From Tachypleus tridentatus (lineage: Eukaryota > Arthropoda > Merostomata > Xiphosura > Limulidae), in NCBI RefSeq assembly GCF_004210375.1, contig NC_134837.1, positions 155,041,310-155,105,309 of the forward strand: a DNA stretch of 64,000 nt, written 5' to 3'. Of this stretch, positions 26,501 through 38,500 are shown one piece after another. The notes under the pieces are model-generated. The model saw only the letters and a list, made by a program, of their open reading frames with translations. It had not been told where the DNA came from and did not search any database. The position numbers and the translations under genes are program-made. Positions within the stretch are counted from its first letter, which is position 1, and every line of letters starts with the position of its first letter.

Positions 26501-29500
26501 TTCTATTTCAATACCATTCGAACCTGAAGTGTGCATGTAATGTATACACACATAAGTACATGTAGAAGCTCATTACCTGACACCTGTTTCAAATTTTATT
26601 TGGAGATTTTGATAAGGGAAGCTACAAATCTTTCTCCCCCTCTGATGGAAAGGGGACTGTTAGGCAGTAGGTTTGTTTTCAAGTGCATAACCAATAAAAA
26701 CCAATCTCATTGCTTGTATCTTAAAACTGACACAAATTACACTACAAGGGCTGTTCAACAAATACGCGGACTGACGTCATAAAACAAAATGTACTTTATT
26801 GAGAAGTTACAGGTCTGGGACCCCTTCAAGGTACTCTCCTCCCCAACGCACACACTTATCCCAACGGTGTTTCCACTTGTTGAAACAGTCCTGGTACGCT
26901 TCTTTTGTAATGTCCTCCAGCTCCTTCATCGCATTTGCCTTAATCTTGGGAATCGTCTCAAATCTTCTTCCTTTCAAGGGTCTTTTGAGTTTGGGGAACA
27001 AGAAAAAATCGCAAGGAGCAAGGTCAGGTGAGTACGGGTGGGGGTTGGGGAAGAACAGTGATCAAGTGTTTGGCCAAAAACTCACGAGTTCTGAGGTACA
27101 AATTTCGCAGCAACGAGTTGCATCTTCAATTTTTCGGTCAAAATCTCGTAACAAGATCCCACTGATATCCCACACTCTTCAGCAAGCTCCCTGACAGTCA
27201 GACGTCGATTTGCCCGCACCAGGGTGTTGATTTTGTCGACGTGTGGGTTGTCAGTTGACGTGGAAGGACGTCCAGGACGCTCATCATCTTCAATGGACTG
27301 TCGACCATCCTTAAAACGTTCATGCCACTTGAAACATGCCGTACGCTTCATAGCAACATCACCGTAAGCCGTGTTAAGCATAGCAAAAGTTTCAGTTGCA
27401 GATTTTCCAAGTTTAACACAAAATTTCACAGCAAGTCGTTGCTCCTTCAGGTCATTTATTCTGAAATCCGCCAAACGAAAAAATCGCACTTCACTTAAAA
27501 CCGCGTAGCTAATACACAAATGATGATATCTGCAATCGGGAAATGGCGTCGTAATCAGCTGATCTGTGCGAACCTAGCGACACCAAGCGGATTCCCCTGG
27601 AACCAACTGGAGCCGCGATTCAAACAGTCCACGTATTTTTTTAACAGACCTCGTATGTAACACGAATTGTGTTCCTGGATAGTATGTGTTATTTCTTAAT
27701 TGCTTATGTTGTAAAGTACAGAAAATGGATATTATTCCCTTCAAACTTTGCTATTGTAACCTGGATAACGAACTTTAGAAATTACCCTATTTTCTATGTA
27801 AAAACAGGCAAATTTGCATATTTTCATTTACATAAGGTCTGAATAAAACAACATATGAATCAAGATTTCCAGGTATTTATACTAAAGTTATACAAAAATG
27901 AACAATAATGTTTAGAAGTGAGTAGTTTCTCGAGTTTTGCGACTGTAAGGTAAGTCACTTTCATGTATCAGCCTTCAAATATAGTCTCCAATCATAATTT
28001 CGATATACACCCTTTGGTAGTGCGTTCAAAGTCCATTATATCTTGGTGGAAGCACTCGCCTTTCTCCTCTAAGCATGCTCCCATGTTCTCCTTAAATTTA
28101 TCAAGATGAGAGTCAAGAATATGGACTTTCAGGAACATCCTGCAGCCAATTTTGATGTAGTTCTTCACTAGAGCCCCAACCAGTTCCACATAATTTTCAG
28201 TCTTGTGATTGCCTTAGAAGCCCCAAACCACTGCAACAAAGCTGCCCCAAGCTCTTTTTTCCTTCCTACTGATATTCTTGAAGAATTCTGTGCACTCCAG
28301 GATCTTCTTTATTTGTGGTCCAACGAAGACACCAGCTTTAACCTTTGCCTCAGACAGCCTAGGGAAGAAGTCTCGAAGGTACTTGAAGGCTGCAGACTCC
28401 TTATCAAGAGCTGTGACAAATTGTTTCATAAGACCCAATTTTATGTGCAATGGTGGGAACAACACCTTCTGGAGGTCCACTAGTGGCTCACACTTAACAT
28501 TGTACCTCCCCACAGAGAAGTCAGTCCACTGTGGCCAGTGCTTCCTGTTGTAGTGCACTACAGTATCCCTGCTGTCCCAAAGGCAAAGATAACAGGGAAA
28601 CTTAGTAAAGCCTCCTTGAAAACCCATCAGGAATGCCACCATTTTGAAGTCTCCAATAACCCACCAGCCATACTCATCATACTTCAAGGCTTCTAGCAAG
28701 GTCTTGACACTGTTGTATTCCTCTTTGAGGTGCACCAAATTTGAAAAGATCTAAAATTTATATAATATAAAATCTTACTATTCAAGCAAGCAAAAATTGT
28801 CCATCTTACCTTCTAGTTTTCTTCAGTGCTCGCAGGTAAAATGAGGTGCCCAGGGTTTGTCTTGATCCCCAACAGGCATGCCAAAATATGCATTGTAGGC
28901 TTCACACATTTTAGCAGATGCTGTCACAGAGTACTTTTTTGCTCTTGTCTTGATAAATTGGCCACATATATAGCAGAATGCATTTGAAGAATGCTTGCAG
29001 CTTCATGATGCCATCTCTGATAAAATCAGATAGGTCCATGTGTTCACTTAGGCAGATAGAACTATAACTAAACTGAAGTGGTGAGTCCCTGTATATATAT
29101 TGCTATGGAATGTTCTAGAAACTTCTAAAAGGTTCTTGAAAATTATCGTAAGTTTTACAACATTTTAGAAAATTCTTTATCAGCTACTCAGCACTGAATC
29201 TACCTGGAATGTTCTGGAGAATGGGTAAATTTGAAAATTTCATTACTCAGATCACAAAAGTAAAGTTTGAAGAGAAAAATATGTCTTTTCCACTTACTTT
29301 AGGCATAAGCAATTGGGAAATAACACTTTCTGTCCAGGAACAAGAAAAATTAATCATTTTCTTACATAGTGTTATTTGTTTTCAGCCTTGTTAAACCAAA
29401 AAAATGTGTTGTTAGAAGTTTTTCATCCACTAACACTTAGTTACTTTTTCCTCACCTTATACATATATGTTTGATAGTGTTAAATTTCATATTAGAAAGG

Positions 29501-32500
29501 TTTAATCATTTTTTCGTACAGCCAAATTTAATCTTGCTTTGCAAAGCCTACCAAAGGTTCGTTAAAAACATTCTTCCAGAGGCTAAAGTATCTTTTTTGA
29601 TGATACAAATATATCACCTCTACCCACCTGTTTATGTTTGTTTGTACTGAATTTCACACAAAGCTACACAAGGACTATCTGCACTAGCCATCTGTAATTT
29701 AGTAGTGTAAGACTAGAGGGAAGGCAGCTAGTCATCGCCATTGACTGCCAATAGTTGGGCTACTCTTTTACCAATAAACAGTGGGACTGACCATCTCATT
29801 ATAATGCCCCCACGGCTGAAAGGGCGAGCATGTTTGGTGTGACAGAGATTCAAATCCGTTACCCTCAGATTACAAGTCGAATGTCTTAACCACCTACCCA
29901 TGCCAGGGCTGCCAATTAATGTACATCAACATAATAATCAACATGAAGAACACAAAGGGCAAATGAAACATTGAAAACAGACTATAAGGGAAAAGATAAG
30001 GGCATGAAATTATTCATGTGGCCCAAAAAGATACTTTGAGATTATTTGATGAAGAGTTAAAAGGTAAGAACATATTTTCAGTCCTTAATTTTAAATGTGT
30101 CATTGCACTACAGATTAATGATAATAGTTACATTTAGTGATATGGTTGAGAAAATGAAAATATAATTTTACCTTAAAAAAGACTTTTGATATTCATTTAG
30201 AAGGTTTTAAGAGTTATGGCAAATGAAATTTTAAAAATCTAAGAAAAAATACTTTTAAACTTTACATGAAAATCAATTTGCATGTGAAGTATTCAGAGTC
30301 TGAGTGCAAATAACAACAATAAATAATGAATTTTAATTAGTATTATCATAAAAATTCAACATTAAATATATTGTTTTTCTGAAATTGCATACTTTTAAGA
30401 AAGTTCTTGTATAAAAATTTCAAATAATTTCAATTTCATTCATATTTTATTTTTGGAACAGAATATGATGAGAACAATATGTCCTTCCCTTGTAAGGAGC
30501 TGGTATTCACAGGCTTAAGAAAATGAGCATCTTGAGGATACCTTGAGTGGTCTTGTGGAGTTTAAATATTTACATTCTGATAGGTAATATCTGCAACCAA
30601 GCAGGATTCTTTAAAGCATGAGACAAAAAGATGATAAAAAGGAAGGAGAACTGACCAAGTCAGAGATGGAAAGAGGTGCAAAGAATAGTAACTGGATACC
30701 TTCTCATCCTATAACCTGATGAAGAAGAAAAAGCCAAATTATGGAGATAATGTGTGACAAAGGTGAGTGGGATTGTCCACATGCCAGCTTGAATAATCTT
30801 CCCCAAATGAGAAGTCAAGGAATGTGTAAGGTGCTAAATTTGGTAGGAAGATACCCAGAAGTGCTGATGTCCAACCCTACAAATAAAGAATACACTAAAT
30901 GGATGAGCTGGTGAAGCCATACACAGTAAGGGCAATGAAAGAAAGTTTAGAAATAGAAGAAAGATTCCCTGCTCATCTTGCATTCCCAACTGAGAACAAA
31001 AGATGTGAAGAATGAGAAAATGAGAAATAAAAACCAGGGAGGAAGAAATCTGACAGTAACAGGAAAAGATGAAAGCAGTAGAGAGAGCCACCCAGTAACT
31101 GGTTACCATTGGTTGGCACCTATAATTCCTAGTTGAAAAGCCATGCAACAAACTCAGAGTTGGAGAAGAGATGAATAAAAAGGAAAAAAAAAGAATGATG
31201 TAGTGGTCAACTGCAAGAATATGCCATTTTTTTGTTGACAAACTATTAGAGAAGACAAGCAAACAGAATGGGAGAGGAAGAAAGCTACATGCAGAGAGAG
31301 TTCAAAATATTTATATATGTAAAAACGGCTCATTTGGGTTAAGAAGGTCGAAACGTGTTCGCTCCTCTATGTAAAATATTTTCTCAACCCAAACGAGCCC
31401 TTTTACATATATATTTCTCTACAAGTGGGTTTTCTCGACATCACTGATTATTAGTTCAGACTATTGTGCAAAAGGTCAGACAAACCATACATGTGAACAA
31501 AGGAAACCATGACTGAGCCACCCATTATGGCACCAGCAGAAGGAGCTGATATGGAACACCTTGAATGAGGGAGAGAACACAAGAAAGAAGATGAATAGAA
31601 GAGTAAGCATAAAAGAAGAGGTTGAACCAGTTCTAACTGGATACATCCACCACTAGTGCTTACAAATGCAGAAAATGATACCAAAATATGAGAAGCCTGA
31701 AACTGTCACAACTGGCAAAGCATCAGCATGAAAGGTGCTCAGATGAGAGCAAAGCCACTGAAAAACACTAAGATTGAGAAACCATCCCATGGAAAATATC
31801 ATGTCATGTCTCATAACAAGATCTACGGCAGCTAAAACATGACAGGCTACAAAGTGGACTTGTAGAGAATGGCCCCAGAAGATTAAGGGTTTGGAAATAA
31901 AGAAAGCATGACCAAGTGTACACCTAGCAGTTGATATAGGATATCACAGTTGAGTTGTCTGAATGGATTACCAAACAGCCTCATACAACTGGAAGAAAAT
32001 TATTCAAAAACCAAATGAACCAGTGAAAATTCCAAGGAGTTGACATAAAGATTGATTCCTCTAGATTTCATTGACCAGAAATATTAAGAGTCAAGAAAGG
32101 AAGTGAAACAAGCAGACAAAAACTGTTGCACAGGAAAGATGAATAAAGGATTTTAAGACAGATTTCATAAATTGTATACAGTCCACTGAAAAAGATGTGT
32201 ATAAGCATGTCTCAAGGGAATAAGGGGTTCCATGGAAGCTCAAGTCTCCTAAAGAGAAAGTTTCATGCAGAAAGATTTGAAAAGGACAGAACTGTGAAAA
32301 CTTAATTCTCTATAGATCACAAATGAAACAGAGATGGCTATTTCTTGTTGAGATGAGAATTTAACAAGCAAATCAGATATTGAGTGGGTGTGAAAGGAGA
32401 CTTGCCCAGTTTCACTAGCCAAACTACACAAGTCATTTCCTAAAGAAGAAAAATATGGTCAGAGGAGTCTTTTTGTGATAAAGCTAAAACAAACCAAAAG

Positions 32501-35500
32501 GTAAAGTCTAAATGCTGGGTGTATGTGAACGTGAAGATGAACATCAAAGATGTCATATTTTTTCATCTAAAACCCTGGAGAAAAAGATAACAGGAAGGTG
32601 GAAAAAACTCGCTATGCAAACTGATGGAGATGTACGAGAATGATGACCAGACTCCAGTGTAAAGTGAAATAACAATACTGGAGAATGATGAGAAACACTT
32701 TTGATAAGATCCAAGGCTAAAGGGGCTGATACCATCTCCATAACATGCTTCTAAAAGATAGGATCCCTTGAAGGAATGAAAAGAACAGGAGACTAAAGAG
32801 GAGGCAATAAAAACTAAATAGTAAGACTGACAGACAGAACATAAAGATCCCAATGGATGATTGAAAAAGAAATCTACAAATCAAGCCAAAAGGATCCCCA
32901 CTCTTCCTAAGCCCACACAATAACCACCAACAAGACTGTCAGTGCCAAACCTTATGGCTAGTAGAAAACCAGAACAAAGAAACAGGGAGAAAAAAAAAAA
33001 CAGGAGGGCAGGAGAAAGCAACTGGAAGAGAAAGAACTTGGGAAATATGGCACACAAGGGTAATAAAAAAAAAAAAGATGTCAAACAGCCTCAGCCTGTA
33101 ACTACAAAGAATAAGATACCCCTTCCCCACAAAAAAACTCACTGACAGAGGAAATGAGCTAAATGAAGATCCCCTCCTTGTAATCAGAGGAAGTTAAACA
33201 TCCTTCCCCAGTAAATCCCAGTAGCATAATAGCCAAGTGAGAATGAACAAGACCAAGAAAAAAGCAAGCCAACACAGGAAAAGACTCTGCTAAAAACTCC
33301 TTAGGGGAATAGAGGACTGCTTCCGAATTATAATGGATGGGGGAGAGATATCATTAAAAAAGTAATGGAAGTCAAAAGAAAGATAACTGAGCTTGAGAAA
33401 AAGGCTAACCTAACAGAAAACAATGGATCATAATTCAACCCTGAAGAAGAGATACCTGAGTCTAACAAAAAGACAAAAGGAGGAAAATATATCCTAAAGA
33501 ATGGACTGGACAAAGGACAGAAAGTGAAAATAATGATATATAGGAGAGTAAAGAAAATAAACAAACCTGAGAAGTCAGAAGGATGCAAAATATCAAAGAA
33601 AATTCAGATCTGCACCAGAAGAATAGTTTGCAAATTAAGGAGGCAAAAAAAGGCTGCCAACAATCCACATCTCACAAGCAAGAATTATATAGGAGGAAAA
33701 GTCTTATGTTAAGGGCTGAAAAATATCCAAACCACAGATATGACTTCACTACTTGCCTCACAATGACTCACATATCCTGAAAAAGATGTCCCTGACACAG
33801 TGTGGAAATGAGTGTAATTTATGTTGTGGAAAATAAGAGCTACAACACTCTGTAGATTCTTCAATACAACACTGATTTTGAAAATAGCATACAAAAAAAG
33901 AAACAACATCTGAACACACAAATGCTATAGGTGGTGTCACACTGTTACTTGTGGAGGGTTGTTTTGTGCTCATTATCATGCAACATTGTAGCAATATCAG
34001 AAAGAAGCCTCAAAGCTAATGATGAAAAATGTTCCCATATAGAGGACAGCATTAAATCAGGAAAGTTATATGTGAAAGGAGATTGCATATCATATTGAAA
34101 AGTTGGCTTCAAACAACAGATTTCATTAGTTTGTAAGAAAATATTTACCCAGCTTATATTTGATCAAACTTATTTCTTTGGTCTATCAACTGGATTTAAA
34201 AAGACAAAGCATATGTGGCATTGAATAAGTTACTAAAAACAAAATTAATTAGTAACAAAGTATTCTGGTGAAAATTGTAAATTGAGATTTTCTGCAACAA
34301 TCTGACTCCCAAGGAGACAAAAAGTGTGAAAGACAGAAAAAGAAAAGAAAACTATTTTCTTATTTCTGTTTATATAAATTTTATTTCTATTTTTACACCA
34401 TGGTAAATAAAAAAAATCCTCCCTTTTGTTTTTTAACCTGAACAACTCTATTCATGATAAACTAGAACAAAATATCACCTACTTCTGATCAAGCTCTCCA
34501 TCTTTGGAATTATCACAAACATCAGTAGTAAACAGAGGACTGGAGTCCTGGAAGGAAAAAAAAATTTTTCAGTTGAATTTCATTATTTTGAACACCATAT
34601 CTTAGTATTCAAACAAAACCTTAGCCATTTTTAACACATGTTCATCTTCCTAAACTTGTTCATAAATGTGTTACAAACATACAAACACATCACAGTTTAA
34701 GAATTTATTTCCATGAGATAAGTATATGAAAAAATAAACTTGGTTTAACACGATAACAGGCCAGTATTATACTTTAAACCTTTACATCTCAGAGTTATTA
34801 ACTTTTTCACAGGAATGATATTAGTATTCTAAGTGAAACTGACATTTCACCATTCAAAAAATAATGTCATACATCATCTGATAGATGGAAACTTTGACTT
34901 CCTATTGGTTGTAGGTAATATATAATTAAATGTAAGAAATAACTATTAACAAAATCTGCAAAAAAACATGTGACAGGTGGGTGGTGTCAGGAAGAATGAT
35001 TCCTGTTCAACTGCTCTGTAACAAAACAAAATTGAAGATTAAAACTATAGTTTATGTCAGCAACAATGACTTTATAGAGACTAATGTGAAACTTTTTCAA
35101 GGAGTGGTGGATTAAATAGTGATGATGACATACTACATGAAAATGCATGTGCATGACATGCTGGTTCAGGATTTTTTTTTAATATTGCCTTGTAGAATTA
35201 AAAACTAATTAGTATAACATACACAAAAAGTTGTTGGGTCATGTGCAGTAAAGGATACCTGAAACAATAAGTGATTATATAGGCTAAAGATCCTGACAAT
35301 GATGCAATAGGATCACCACTCTTTTACCATAAGTACCTAAAATATGCAACCTATTAAGTACTACAGTTAGTAAATACAAACACTTGGAAAGAAGCTATTA
35401 TAATGTAACAGTTGCATATACTCTACTGATTCATGCACGAAATTTCCAAAAAGTTAGTTTGGCAAAAGATTATCTAAGGGCTATTTGCTCAAGTATCAAA

Positions 35501-38500
35501 ATAGGTTATTATAGTAATATTGCAATACTTGTGATTTACAGTCTAAAACTTACTACAGATACATTTAAAAACAAATGTATGAGGAAATTGTACTTGAAAC
35601 TGGCATTCTTTTTTTTTCACTTGAAAAATACCACTAAATGTGTTAAAACATATATACACCTTGGAATCTGCTATTACAACTGTGAGAAGATGAAAAAAGT
35701 GCTTTAGATTGGAATATAAACAGAGGTAATATCTAAAACTCTCCCAAAATTACTACATCCACTTCAGATATATAAAATCCTACAATGACATTTAACTCAA
35801 ACATGCACAATATTCTGTATAAATTAACAATAAAAAACAAAAGAAATCATTTACAAAAAAACCTCATCAAAACTTGTATACTACTAACACTAAAGATTTT
35901 CAATTATACTTACTTTTAGGTTAGCTTTTTGTACACTATATATATGAATGCTTGTCAAACAGGTAAACGTTTTCTTGGCTATTTCTAACCTGTCATCTGG
36001 TACAATGACAACTTTATGAATCTAAATACAGAATATAAATATAATTCTTAAATCAAGCAAGACTTCTGAAACATTTTTCTACACTTTTATTACTAGTATT
36101 TTATTTACACAAAAAGTTTGAAGCACTAAGTTCTTATAACATTTTTCTCTAAAACAAGTTTTACTAAAATGCACAAGTAAAGCTTAAAATTCAAAATACA
36201 AAATATCAACACCATTATATGCCTGTAATGAGTAAGTTTTTTAAATATCACTTCTCACAGCAATGTTTTTACAGCTTATCTACATTAAATTGATTAAAAA
36301 ATCAAAACATTATTTTGAAACAGTTTAAAAACATCTTTCTGTCTTTATATTTATGAATGCAATATGCAACTAGGAGTTAATAGTATTTTTTGCTTAAGAA
36401 CATATTTCCTATTACTCATAAAAACACCTGAAAAAATTCAATTATCTTATTTTTTTGCTAAAGGTATATTAGCTTTCATAGTTTACTTTGTAATAACTCA
36501 TTATAATATGTACGACAGGATCTTCTCAGCATATCTTCAAATTTACATTAAAATTTCATATCAGTTGCACATAAGTCACATTAATGGTTCATAACAGTTA
36601 AATTTTATAAACATGATTAATAAACTACAGTTTGAGTACTATAGCTAAGGAAATTAAATTCTGAATCTCCAATGAAAGTTACAAACCAGTTTGTCTAGGA
36701 TCTATTTCAAGCTGTAAGCATCACTTATATTGACTAGTGATGTAAAATAATAGATAAATCAAAATTATGATTAAATCAATTGATGTCACAAAAATAACCA
36801 ACTCATCAAAATTAGTATCTTTCAATTATCAATATTTTAGTTATTATAACTATCCAAGACTTGTGAGAATAATCAATTAATTGAATGTGATCAATTAATG
36901 AGTCTGATAATTGATCAAATTCCATTATTTGTCTATCTCTGCCTGCTTTCCAAATATTTGTCAAGAAATAATTTCTACAAGAAATACTCAGATAAATACT
37001 ATCAGAACCAATACAAATATTTTATATTTGATGTTAAGCTATTTACAAATTTTAATTTTATAATAGTCTTCTATCCCTCTATGCAACATTTGACATGAAG
37101 CTAGTAGTCAGATAAGTATATCTTTTATGTAATTATATAAACCATGCGATCAATACATAAATAGGAAATAACACTGATGTGATCAACACAGAAATATATT
37201 TTAAAAAAAGTTTTAAATTGTTAGTCCTAACTTATTGTTTTATATAACACTTGTGGGACTAGAAGTTTTATTTTCTATTTAACATTAAACAAATTTTACC
37301 AAAATTTTGATATTTTTTCCATTCCTTCTATAAAAATTCTACATTTAACTACAAGTAATTTTATAATGCACATACAATTTTGAATTACTTGCAACAGAAA
37401 CAACAACAACCATCACCAGAATATTTCACATACTTGTGAATTGTTGTGTAAACAATGAAACTGTTCAGTTATTTTATATTCATTTAGTTATTTTCTAATT
37501 TGTCTTTTTTTCCTGCCTTTATAAAAACCTATAAAACTTTTCAGCCACAAGAAGATATTTCAGTGTTACAAAATCCCATGTGGCAGTATGTATTGTCTTA
37601 TTGATAAAATGTTAAAAATACCACGATCCATATTAATTGGTCAATAGATAAAGTTTTAAGATCTCAAGAATTAGCTTCAATTTGGTAAGAGATAAAAATA
37701 ATTCATGTGGTTTTAGTCAAGAATAAAGTCATGGAAAAGAATAACACAATTATATCAAACAAAATTATTCCTACTTTAGGTTCTGTTAATTGGAGGAGGG
37801 GTGTCAAGCTTATAATAGTTAATATGTGAGAGATGTTTCAAGTTAAATTATTCAGTTTTATTTTAGTAATGGCATTAACCAATGTTACTCATTATAATAA
37901 TACCACAACAAAAAAAAACCTGCTGTAATATTCGGGTACACTACTGACAAACAGACAGAAATCAGTAATCCACAAAATGCTGACAGCAATGAAAAAACAT
38001 GCTGACGCCACTAAAAAAATATGAACAAAATCTTTATATTATTTTATTCTATGACTGAAACTGGCTGCTGGGTCGATTTTCAAAGTTTCCACACTGCAGA
38101 AGGACAAAATCGAAAAAGGAATACCTGAAGAGAGATCCATAGAGTTCCACTTTTATATCAACAATCATTTCAAATAAACATATTCAAAGGAGACAAACTC
38201 CCAACTCACATAGTGTGCATGTCTCTGTACCATTCTCTCCAATAAGTATGACCCAACCCAGAAAGGCATGACACATAAAAAGGATCAGGTAAGTATAAAC
38301 CTAAAGCATTATAATATGTAATTATTAACTAAGAGAAAAACTAGTGCAGGCTTATGACCTTCCCACATCTAGTTTACAAGGATGTAACTAGATGTAGAAT
38401 GTGTAAACAAAAATTAAAATTACTTAACTATATCCAAATTGCTAATTATGGATAGATTAAATTAGTAGTTCTTTCAACTGTGGCACAATTAATGATTTGC

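Larger units (their letters stand above)
26740..29371. mobile_element. CACTA-type DNA transposon, copy B, split by a mariner
   Basis: The left end CACTA (26740-26744) and the right end TAGTG (29367-29371) are each flanked by TTA (26737-26739 and 29372-29374), as in copy A. A mariner sits directly after the first five bases; removing it and one TA joins CACTA to TGTAAC, which matches the inverse of the right end (CACTATGTAAG). Without the mariner the element is about 1.72 kb. The long inverted repeats (27656-27795 against about 29216-29371) match those of copy A. The minus strand carries a decayed transposase-like gene. Confidence 0.85.
24582..34482 (-). other. POLD3 intron 5
   Basis: The largest intron, 9.9 kb. 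It contains a CR1-type LINE fragment, CACTA-type copy B with an inserted mariner, a full-length SINE and a long purine-skewed region with a hairpin. The stretches at 24.6-25.25, 26.0-26.7 and 29.9-30.5 kb hold nothing I can name. Intron 6 (23665-24463) is short and plain. Confidence 0.65.

Noticed and set aside
26789-27194. overlapping plus-strand ORFs of 80 and 131 codons
   Set aside because: Antisense shadows of the mariner transposase.
28205-28553. plus-strand ORFs of about 90 codons
   Set aside because: Antisense to the transposase-like gene in CACTA copy B.
30834-33994. many minus-strand ORFs of 60-142 codons, some with hydrophobic stretches
   Set aside because: They result from the C/T-rich composition of that strand, overlap in several frames, and show no family motifs or splice support.
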